DNA of 64,000 bases. It comes from Haliotis asinina (taxonomy: Eukaryota; Mollusca; Gastropoda; Lepetellida; Haliotidae). The first letter of the stretch is position 1; every line of letters begins with the position of its first letter. The position numbers and the translations under genes were made by a program. The notes under the pieces were generated by a model. The model had not been told where the DNA came from, searched no databases, and saw nothing but the letters and a program-made list of their open reading frames with translations. Shown here piece by piece: positions 58,901 through 64,000 of this stretch. The DNA lies in the NCBI RefSeq assembly GCF_037392515.1, contig NC_090283.1, positions 27,420,249 to 27,484,248 on the forward strand, read 5' to 3'.

Positions 58901-61299
58901 GTCCCTGCATTAAAAGCTCACGTTTTCACTTTTAGGCTCCTGCCTGTCATTAGTGTCAATAAACATATGAAAACAAATGACTGGAAAACTGAGACCCAAG
59001 TTTTTATATTACATGCTGTAGTTATAAAATGTATTTATTGCTGACTATGACACAATATGCAAAAGAACATTCCAGTCTTGATGCCATTGCTAACTAGTTT
59101 TTGATCTATGGTAACAAACCTTGATGCATTCTGCTTTGATCTGCCGCCAGTCTGTCTCTTCCCTCATACCTCTCTCGTCTGTTATCTCTACCTCGCTCAA
59201 AGCTTTGATCATGTCTGTGTCGTTCCCTTGGATCATATGGGTCTCTTTCATCCGGGAATCTGGATCGTTCCTGGTATCGATCCGGGAACTCCTGAAAGCC
59301 TTCTTCAAACCTCTCTCTTGGATCTCGGCGATGTTCCTCCCCATGTTCGTATCTTTCCCGATAACTTTCTCTGGATTGACCTCTAGGGTCAAGGTCATCC
59401 CGTCTCTCACGTGATTCTTTACCCATTCTTCGCTCATCAGGTGTTCGTCTGTCTCTGGATCGGTTCACATCAAAGTCATCATCCCTGCCTCTCCTTGACC
59501 TTGACCTTTGAGGTTCATCAGGCGAGTGGTTTCTTCGACTGGGTGGTGTAGGTGTGGGTGATCTGTCTTCGGATCGGAATGAGTCTGGTGACGCGCGTCT
59601 GCCACGGTCATCACTATGCTTTGGTCTGTCAATATCTGCATTGTATTGCTCCTTGCGAGAAAACTTTCTCTCCTGACTTTGACCTCCTTTACGTTTCTCC
59701 ACAATGTCACTCCTGCTTGGAGGAATACGCTCACGCTGCGGTGGAGTCTCAGACCTCTTTCTTTTGTTCTTTCTGAAATTACACATCAGTAAAAGTCTAC
59801 TTGTTTAGCATCCAAGTATTGAAAACTGTTGGAAGCCATCCGCCATCACAAATCTTTGATCAATAGAGACCAAGGGTACTGTACACCTTCAGCCTACGAA
59901 GAACTACTCAAACTATAGAAAATCAAAGCATTGTGTCTGTTTGTCGTAACTACTTTATCTCACTCGTCATTGACTTCATCACTTGTGCTACTTGTTATCT
60001 TAGTTCCCTACTGGCCTCTTCCAATTATGCAGTACTTGTTTATTATATTACTTGCTGTTGTGAATGTTAATCCTTTGTCACAACATACCATATATATATG
60101 CTTCTAACTATTTGGTCCTAGTCACTTTTAGCTTGATAACAATGTAAGAATCTGCATCAATAAGTTGCTTAACATAGTAATAAAGAAGTTGCGATCCTAT
60201 CAACAGCTAGAGCAGCGTCTTTTGCTATCAACCACTGATAGACAAGGCCAAGACTCTTTCTGACAGATATAAGACCGCTGTGGCCTATAAAAATATTCTC
60301 TCAGTTATCTTCCATCAGCCTTATCCCTGTAGACCTGTGAAGGTCACGGGGTAGAATAGGCCTTCAGCAACCCATGCTTGCCATTAAAGGCGACTATGGT
60401 TGTCGTAAGAGGCAACTAATGGGAGTGGGTGGTTGGACACATGTCATTGGTTCCCAATTGCACAGATTGATGCTCATGTTGTTGGTCACTTGATTATTTA
60501 CAGACCACCGCCATATAGCTGGAATATTGCTGAGTGCAGCGTAAAACTAAACTCACTCACTCACTTATCCCAGTAGAAGACTACACAAATGAAACCCTCC
60601 TAGACCCAAGCACACAAGCCTATGAACTGTGTGTCAGACGTGATGGCTGCAGACCCGTCTCACCTGTTCCCTGTCTCTCTCTTCTCCTCCTCCCTGTCAT
60701 GCAGCATCCCCTTGAAGAACTCCCGCTCCAGAGGCTCCTTCCGACGAGGTGACCCTGGGGACATTGACCTTGGTGGCATGTTCTCTGAGCCTGGAGAGTC
60801 TGAGTGTCGTGCTGGCAGGTCCTCCTCAATGTCCCTCTTTATTGGGAAGGGCAACTCCGCCTTGATCTTCTTTTTCTTAATCCTCACAGGTGAAATATGT
60901 CTCTCTCTGGCTGCAGACCCATCACCGCCAAGCTTATTCTTTCCTTTCTTCTTCTTCTGTTTAACCTTTTCACCTTTAACCTTTTCTTTTACCACTTTGG
61001 GAGAAATGTTCTTCTGCTTCTTTGTTGGAATAGGAGTGATGGATCTAGATCTTGACCTTGACTTTGATGTTGGTGACCATGACCTATGTGACCTTTTGCC
61101 AGTTGGTGACCCTAAATCTGGGCTCAGCAGTCTTTTATCAGCCTTTGATGGCTTCTCAGTATGAAACTTATCGATTCGTGGTGAGTGTTTTTTCTTTGAT
61201 TTTGGAAGGTCTGGTTCTGGGGATCGTTCCAATTTTTTATCCATCTTCTTCATCTTCTTGTGCTTGGTCTTGTGTGGTGAATCATCTTCCGTATCATAC
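43836..61299 (-). CDS. ZC3H13: ZC3H13 (Flacc/Xio) homologue, C-terminal 14 exons, 5' partial
   Basis: ZC3H13 anchors WTAP-VIRMA-HAKAI in the nuclear m6A methyltransferase-associated complex (family knowledge). Exons, 5' to 3' on the minus strand: 60664-61299, 59120-59772, 58663-58743, 58190-58240, 56433-57846, 55312-55591, 52568-52721, 51753-51836, 51283-51374, 49782-49903, 49005-49165, 44989-45201, 44221-44408, 43836-43988. Every junction phase agrees (about 1426 residues). The N-terminal half is Lys/Arg/Ser and Arg-Asp/Arg-Glu rich. The last four exons carry the conserved end of ZC3H13: EQISSDEDG, IDWSSL..SALKRFSPASIF..IGVSR, LRERASLLKNIGSHRRALCA and DLSKLSIQLF. The first visible exon begins with one base of a split codon, so upstream exons (including any CCCH finger) are beyond the right edge. 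Confidence 0.92.
44221..44408 (-). CDS. ZC3H13: ZC3H13 visible exon 13 (conserved C-terminal core)
   Basis: LHDSVAAFHCAALRKLRERA and SLLKNIGSHRRALCARKDLE then IRRRLCKVDK match the vertebrate ERASLLSNLGPCCKALCFRR block. Acceptor ATTGCAG; donor AAG/GTGGGG. Confidence 0.93.
44480..44640 (-). mobile_element. Diverged SINE B copy
   Basis: GTTAATGCTGCACTCAGCAA, CAATAAACAATCAAGGCCTG and TCAACCAAGTCTGACC. Its head (GGCATGGGTTACT) joins the adjacent 63-bp array, whose unit may derive from it. Confidence 0.7.
44623..44886. repeat. 63-bp tandem array, four units plus a partial
   Basis: The unit beginning GCATGGGTTACTAGGATAAT starts at 44623, 44686, 44749, 44812 and 44875. Because 63 is divisible by three, both strands show repeat-shaped open frames (44577-44904); these are not genes. 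Confidence 0.95.
44989..45201 (-). CDS. ZC3H13: ZC3H13 visible exon 12 (conserved C-terminal core)
   Basis: IVNILDIDWSSLKEEAKPKP, KRFSPASIFSQIGVSRAYAG and DELFEKIKTVCQKQLDESEK align with the vertebrate VDWSGL..FTPGAVMLRVGISKKLAG..LFAKVKETCQRLL block, the clearest identity mark for this gene. Acceptor TGTTGCAG, donor GGAG/GTAATT. Confidence 0.93.
45653..46721. mobile_element. TA-flanked DNA transposon relative (about 1.07 kb) inside MITE copy 2
   Basis: Starts CCGTATATATCCGCGTATAA after TA and ends TTGGGTATACACGG before TA. The inverted ends continue through TATAATGC and a second block (TTGCATTATACACGGGGTAT, with GCATTATACACAGGGTATAT on the other side). No transposase frame; a TA target suggests the Tc1/mariner/pogo superfamily. 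Confidence 0.75.
46826..47105 (-). mobile_element. SINE B, full-length copy
   Basis: GTGAGTGAGTGAGTGAGTTT tail, CAGCAATATTCCAGCCATAT, GATCTGCGCAATTGGGAACC, CTCTTACGACAAGC and CTGAAGGCCTATTCTACCCC head. Inserted in MITE copy 2. Confidence 0.92.
47920..48302. repeat. Direct tandem duplication, about 190 bp x 2
   Basis: ATTCAAGTCACATGAAACAC at 47920 and GATTCACATGAAACACAG at 48112 start two near-identical copies (shared TCAAGTGTGCACATTATGAC and CATAACAGTTCATGTACAGT) with only a few differences. A recent duplication. Confidence 0.93.
48377..48575. mobile_element. Inverted-repeat insertion with hammerhead-like core, 13-bp direct-repeat flanks
   Basis: A perfect 59-bp inverted repeat (48387-48445 against 48472-48530) surrounds a 26-base centre. 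The insertion is bracketed by CAGGAGTCGGAAG at 48377-48389 and 48563-48575, as expected for a target-site duplication. The minus strand reads CTGATGA, then a GGAGT/ACTCC stem, then GAAACG, resembling the hammerhead motifs of Penelope-like retroelements. No protein is encoded. Confidence 0.6.
48748..49014. repeat. 74-bp tandem array containing copies of a ZC3H13 splice donor
   Basis: Units starting (A)CCCAACTAAGGACAAGAAG begin near 48748, 48821, 48895 and 48968. Each carries GATAACCTACTTGGTTGTAC, which on the minus strand is exon sequence plus the donor CCAA/GTAGGTTATC. A diverged relative lies at 48580-48652. Confidence 0.93.
49005..49165 (-). CDS. ZC3H13: ZC3H13 visible exon 11 (acidic, EQISSDEDG)
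   Basis: AHGESSSMVTCEGEDSGQDK, then FDEDMEALPEYEQISSDEDG and FMEDDGEVQP. Acceptor CCTGCAG, donor CCAA/GTAGGT. The last bases and the donor belong to the outermost unit of a 74-bp tandem array. Confidence 0.88.
49190..49250 (-). mobile_element. SINE A head remnant
   Basis: GAGAACACTTTAACCATTAG then GCCACCCCACAGCCCC resembles the tRNA-like head in reverse. Confidence 0.55.
49570..49740 (+). mobile_element. SINE A copy, diverged
   Basis: GTTAGTCTTGTGATTAAAGC, CCTGAGTTCTATTCCCCATA (box B-like), CATTTCTGGTGATGCC and AAAACCACTCACTCAC tail, ending about 40 bases from the exon 10 donor. Confidence 0.7.
49782..49903 (-). CDS. ZC3H13: ZC3H13 visible exon 10 (basic helix)
   Basis: IEREERRQRSPSRSSLGSRG and HDRKTHAGQDHMLEAIKER. 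Acceptor GTCTCCAG; donor AAAG/GTTTGA lacks A at +3. Confidence 0.85.
49965..50425. mobile_element. MITE family C, copy 1 (uninterrupted)
   Basis: Left TCCAGGGTATACATTCCAAT and CACTATACCCTGGATGCATC; right GATGCATCCAGGGTATAGTG and CAGAACGTATAACCTTGAGA, inverted. About 460 bases with roughly 95-base inverted ends and no reading frame of note. It provides the intact reference for copy 2. Confidence 0.85.
51283..51374 (-). CDS. ZC3H13: ZC3H13 visible exon 9
   Basis: SDHASIRSVQFSDWSEDDMA then DNILNQAEVE. Acceptor TACTACAG; I prefer donor GAG/GTATGG over GAG/GTAGAG six bases earlier. Both keep frame, so a two-residue alternative exists. Confidence 0.8.
51753..51836 (-). CDS. ZC3H13: ZC3H13 visible exon 8 (acidic)
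   Basis: DDNLYDEDNISAIVSLGGKS then SLADDDR. 84 bases; acceptor TTCAACAG; donor AGAG/GTTAGA is weak. A 99-bp tandem array begins about 12 bases upstream of its acceptor. Confidence 0.8.
51838..52134. repeat. 99-bp tandem array, about 2.9 units
   Basis: AGATACATATATGTTCAATA recurs at 51849, 51948 and 52047 with very few changes (ACGTTAAAATAAAG or ACGTTCAAATAAAG). It starts right beside the acceptor of ZC3H13 visible exon 8. Confidence 0.95.
52568..52721 (-). CDS. ZC3H13: ZC3H13 visible exon 7
   Basis: PKPSKEKSEDKAEKGKARRR then SLSGSSSRSKEGAAPPDSEE. Acceptor GTTCCAG, donor AAAG/GTAAGT. Confidence 0.85.
53110..55290 (-). mobile_element. DIRS-like retroelement, internally deleted, with inverted terminal repeats
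   Basis: The minus strand reads RT pieces (FRPILYLKGLN, HVLSFKMETL, SVEKVDWLTSIDLS), then RNase H (HINHLEIRAAINAVWHWSTA; FYINKQGSTQ; LHIKACHITGACNIMANTL), then LFATTFNKQILIFVSPVLD, in the order of DIRS/Ngaro elements. The RT palm after motif A and the tyrosine recombinase are missing. About 150-base inverted ends pair 53125-53265 (CCCTGACTCATGCTTATGAA) with 55115-55275. In the intron between ZC3H13 visible exons 6 and 7, in gene orientation, with stops and frameshifts. Confidence 0.8.
54364..54641. mobile_element. 278-bp MITE inserted in the DIRS-like reverse transcriptase
   Basis: Begins AGTAATAGCGGTTCTAAATC and ends as its inverted copy CCGCTATTACT, with TA on each side. The inverted repeats are about 105 bases (AGACCCCCTTCAAAAAAC is mirrored). 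It separates the FKME and METLRS pieces of the reverse transcriptase. Confidence 0.92.
55312..55591 (-). CDS. ZC3H13: ZC3H13 visible exon 6
   Basis: KRGHDKEGLPLSPIPKRLRD then ISPASSSRSRGSHNSRRHPD, ending SGKSRSVS. Acceptor TCTTTAAG, donor GTCAGT/GTGAGT. Confidence 0.87.
55777..55945 (-). mobile_element. SINE A copy
   Basis: GAGTGAGTGAGGGAACTTAG tail, GCAATATTCCAGCAACATCA, GGGGGCACCAGAAATGGGTT and AATCAAACACAGGTCTTCGG, ending in CTAGACTACCCC. Confidence 0.85.
56433..57846 (-). CDS. ZC3H13: ZC3H13 visible exon 5 (Arg-Asp/Glu repeat region)
   Basis: 1414-base exon, open throughout, dominated by DR/ER/RD dipeptides (for example MRDERMPMERGRDDRMRDT), followed by a Ser/Lys-rich segment and KKEEKGKWPPREAEEQDS. 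Such low-complexity arginine/acid repeats are typical of ZC3H13 and suggest RNA or protein condensate contacts. Opposite-strand open frames here are composition shadows. Confidence 0.9.
57915..57980 (+). mobile_element. SINE B fragment
   Basis: CTCTATTATTTACAGACTGG, GCCATATAGCTGAAATATTG and CTAAGTGCGAC. Confidence 0.6.
58190..58240 (-). CDS. ZC3H13: ZC3H13 visible exon 4 (51 bases)
   Basis: GMRERGYVQDRQEQMR between acceptor GTTTCAG and donor AGAG/GTGATT. The phase matches exons on both sides. Confidence 0.78.
58663..58743 (-). CDS. ZC3H13: ZC3H13 visible exon 3 (Gly-rich)
   Basis: REYFGDRHQGMHGMGRGTGR then GRGAYE. 81 bases with a split codon at each end; acceptor ATATCCAG, donor GAAG/GTAATG. 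Confidence 0.78.
58795..58935 (-). mobile_element. Degenerate SINE A
   Basis: GTGAGTAAGAGAGTAAGG, TTCCAACAATTTTACAGCAC and CATGGGCCTCAAACACTGTA keep the order of the family; another tail fragment is at 58283-58325. Confidence 0.5.
59120..59772 (-). CDS. ZC3H13: ZC3H13 visible exon 2 (SR/RD-rich)
   Basis: 218 codons including split ones. SFRSEDRSPTPTPPSRRNHS and DDFDVNRSRDRRTPDERR are followed by tyrosine-arginine-glutamate repeats. Acceptor AATTTCAG; donor CAAG/GTTTGT is weak but the frame is kept. Confidence 0.85.
60335..60565 (+). mobile_element. SINE B, full-length copy
   Basis: Head GTGAAGGTCACGGGGTAGAA, TAGGCCTTCAGCAACCCATG, GTCGTAAGAGGCAACTAATG, GACACATGTCATTGGTTCCC, TTATTTACAGACCACCGCC and tail AAAACTAAACTCACTCACTC. 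About 100 bases downstream of ZC3H13 visible exon 1. Confidence 0.92.
60664..61299 (-). CDS. ZC3H13: ZC3H13 visible exon 1 (Lys/Ser/Arg-rich)
   Basis: Begins YDTEDDSPHKTKHKKMKK and ends EREFFKGMLHDREEEKRETG. It includes RSWSPTSKSRSRSRSITP (SR-like) and two basic lysine tracts. Acceptor ATGTTACAG, donor AACAG/GTGAGA. Confidence 0.85.
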
Positions 61300-62889
61300 C
61301 TGTAACATACAACAGTCAGGATACAAGTAATGAAACACATGGTCTCAATGGTACAGTTTCCAGGCTGTATTGATGGACAGATAACACCCTTCCTGTATGT
61401 CTTGTTACCCCAGGAGATTTACTGTATGTATCACAACAAAAACACTCAAGCCCAGGACTCACAAACTAAATGATATGAAGTTGTGGTTGAGTGAGTGATT
61501 TAAAATTTTACTTGCACTGGCAGTATTACAGCCATGAGCAGTGTATTAAACTCCTACAAAAAGATAGGGCTGATGACTAAAAAACGGTGCCGGCCCTGTT
61601 AACATCTAACCAGCCCTGTATCAAAAATAGAAAATTGAGACATCGTGTTAAAGGAATGTATTTAATGAATTACTTGTAGTGAGATAAACTTAACGTGTAC
61701 AAAAGCAAATTCAATAAAACCATCACTTGGTGCTCACTGTTAATTCTAAATCATTTAGTGTCATTGCCACCAGAAATAAAAACATTACTCATTGGCTGAG
61801 AGCATTCTCTAGACCAGTCATGTTTAGTGTTAGATAAATGGGTTGGTTGATCGGTGGAAGTTACAGTTTGATTGATCATGAACTACACAGACATCATCTA
61901 GTTACCACAATATTAACTCATTTGCGAAACATTTCCTGCAGTAAATGACACGGTCAAATATATACCGTTGAAAAATGTATTGGCGCACAGGGCCTTGTGA
62001 TGAAAGGTAATCAATTTTAAATATCTGTTGTGAAAGGACAGTAAAACTCAAACTAATCTGTAGAGCTTCCTGCTTCTTTGAATATATATGGGGTACATAT
62101 AAGCATTTAAATGTCCATTTTAAATCCCTAAGACAATTGTAACAATATTTTTAAAAAAATATTTACAAAACAAAAACTATGTTTTTGTCTTGTGAGACCA
62201 CCCCTATAGGGGCCCTGTGGCCAAGAGCAGGTAACTCTAGACTATAACCTCATACCTGACTTTCCATGCTGAAAGTAGTCAGTCAGAATGTGGGGAGCGG
62301 GTGGCCGTACCCCACGAAGGACTATATTAAAAGAATCAGGAACCTCAATAGGTTAGTTCAATTCTTTTTCATATATTCCTCCTTGGGGTACATATAGGAC
62401 AGCATAGGACAGACTCCAAAAGACTGATGAAGGGATCAGTATTCTGTCTGTATAAAACAACCCTGCTAAAAATAGTGCAAAAGTTCACTTACTTAGTAAA
62501 GTGTCTATCACAGCAAATCAGGCAGGGGGCATGAGCCAGTGTCAGGGCTCGAACACATTATGTTTAAGATTGTGAAAACTTGCTAATGTAAGCTGCTCAG
62601 ATAATAACCCCTCCCTCACGTAAATAGTCGGAAGCGACTATCCCAGCCAAACACTAGAGCAGTAAGAGATTAATGCAAAGTATATAGGACAATAACCACC
62701 ACCACAGAACAAAACAACCAAGGGGATAGGTAGGAAAGGTTTCATATACCTGACACAAATTAAATCAGCACATAATGGTTCATTTCTGAAAGCTCAATTG
62801 CCTTGAGAGGCAGAACCCTGCCCACTGGATAGAACTGACTAACCGAACCAAGCATGCTTGCTGGAGTGTCTATCAAGTTGGTAATGACA
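61300..62889. other. ZC3H13 upstream intron, mostly unassigned
   Basis: Apart from a SINE-tail fragment at 61485-61560 I see no exon or known element. GGGGTACATATA occurs at 62088 and 62389. Part of 62530-62890 may be the 3' non-coding end of the adjacent DIRS-like element. Confidence 0.4.
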
Positions 62890-64000
62890 GACATTGGCTC
62901 CAAATAGTCCTAGACCAGAGCTCTTCAATAGGTGGGGCTGCATCATACACCTTCGAAGTGGCAACTCATTTAACCGAATGAGCCTTCTAAAGCTCAGATG
63001 GTACACAATGTTCATGAGTGTAATCCATACAAACAGTCACAACAATCCACTGGGAAATTGTTTGTTTACCAGGAGACCAGCCTTACCCCCATCATAACAC
63101 AAAACAACTGATTATCCCTACGGATATCGTCTGTTCGCCTGATATATACTTTAAGCTCTTGGCATACATCTAGAAGATGGCTACACTTTAAAGGGGTACC
63201 TGGCCGGGATGATTCCCTGAAAGCAGAAGCTCAATAGGTGCTGAAATGTGGAAAGTACAATCCATCAAAGAATGGTAAGTGTCTGGCAACCTAATGCTAA
63301 CTCGATCTTTATGGAAAACAGCGCTGGATCCGAAGCCTTTGTGTGAATGCCAACTACCTGCCTGCCAGAGATTACAGCCACTAGGAACACAGTTTTCCAT
63401 ATCATCAAAAGCTGGAGCAATAGCCCCAACAAATTATGAAAAAGGGGACCAGACAGCCAATCTAGAACAACTGACAATTCCCATGGAGGACTGATCTTTT
63501 GGACAGCCGGACAGTCTGTCCACACCTGCTAAAAAGTGCTGAACAAGAGGGTGCTGCTCCAACAGTGCACCATCAATAGGTATGTGCAATGATGAAATAG
63601 ATGTAGAAAATCCACAAACAGTTAAAGCTGCCAGAGCAGCTTTGAACCAAGACAGAAGAAATTCCAAAACAGAGAATAAATCTGCAGAAAAGGGATCAGG
63701 AATCCCTCTGCTGACACACCGGCATGCATAACATGCCCATCTATCCTCATACCGAACATTTGTCGAATCCCTCTGCAAAGCCAGAATTGTGTCTGTAACT
63801 GATGCAGGAATTCTGCTCACTTGGAGGCAATTCTGGACAGTGACCAGGCCACCCACTGAATCCTGGGATTCAGGTGGAACTCTCCGTTCTGAGATAGAAA
63901 GTCTGCCCGACAAGGTAACAGTACAGGAAGTTGTACTAGAAACCTGAGAATGTAAGAAAATCCAGCCTTGTGCCGACCAAAGTGGTGAAAGAAGGACAAG
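62890..64000 (-). mobile_element. DIRS-like retroelement, tyrosine recombinase region, truncated by window edge
   Basis: The minus strand gives the end of the RT/RNase H frame (LLPCRADFLSQNGEFHLNPR), then a recombinase: STNVRYEDRWACYACRCVSR, HPLVQHFLAGVDRL, VVLDWLSGPLFHNL, VFLVAVISGRQVVGIH (catalytic R), LKVYIRRTDDIRRDNQLFC, KQTISQWIVVTVC and KAHSVK (HxxR changed to HSVK). Several frameshifts and stops make it inactive. Lies in a ZC3H13 intron in gene orientation; the rest is right of the window. Confidence 0.8.

Overview
This is a stretch of animal nuclear DNA from a marine gastropod, most likely an abalone (Haliotis). The evidence is intron-rich genes with GT/AG boundaries, animal-specific proteins, and two dispersed short repeats that I recognise from abalone sequence. 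One repeat has a tRNA-like head with box B GGGTTC(G/A). The other has a head with AGAATAGGCCTTCAGCAACC. Both end in the same tail (GCGGCGTAAAACTAAACTCACTCACTC). The genus is inference; mollusc is safer.

There are three protein-coding genes. (1) RSF1, minus strand, 158-16830: 13 exons that join in frame into a 1459-residue chromatin-remodelling subunit with an N-terminal DDT/WHIM-type region, a very acidic and lysine-rich centre, a complete PHD finger and a conserved tail. (2) A cytosolic PAPS-dependent sulfotransferase, plus strand, 22605-39790: six exons, 297 residues, all hallmark motifs intact. (3) The 3' part of ZC3H13 (Flacc/Xio), a subunit of the m6A methyltransferase-associated complex, minus strand, 43836-61299: 14 visible exons, about 1426 residues, with the N-terminus beyond the right edge. 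RSF1 and the sulfotransferase are divergent across a 5.8 kb spacer; the sulfotransferase and ZC3H13 converge across about 4 kb. Nothing shows that the three genes work together.

The rest is repeats, often nested. ZC3H13 introns hold an internally deleted DIRS-like retroelement with inverted terminal repeats (about 53110-55290), itself interrupted by a 278-bp TA-flanked MITE. They also hold a second, decayed DIRS-like element with a readable tyrosine recombinase (about 62890 to the right edge), a two-layer nested MITE with an uninterrupted relative 3 kb away, and a perfect 59-bp inverted repeat carrying a hammerhead-like core and flanked by a 13-bp direct repeat. RSF1 introns hold a hAT transposase remnant and a decayed second copy of exon 3. 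Tandem arrays touch gene structure in several places: a 74-bp array repeats a ZC3H13 splice donor, a 33-bp-type array supplies the last ZC3H13 codons and stop, and a SINE tail forms the pyrimidine tract of an RSF1 acceptor. I saw no tRNA, rRNA or CRISPR locus and no bacterial-type operon. I did not find a wholly new protein system; the most unusual material is this repeat-gene interplay.
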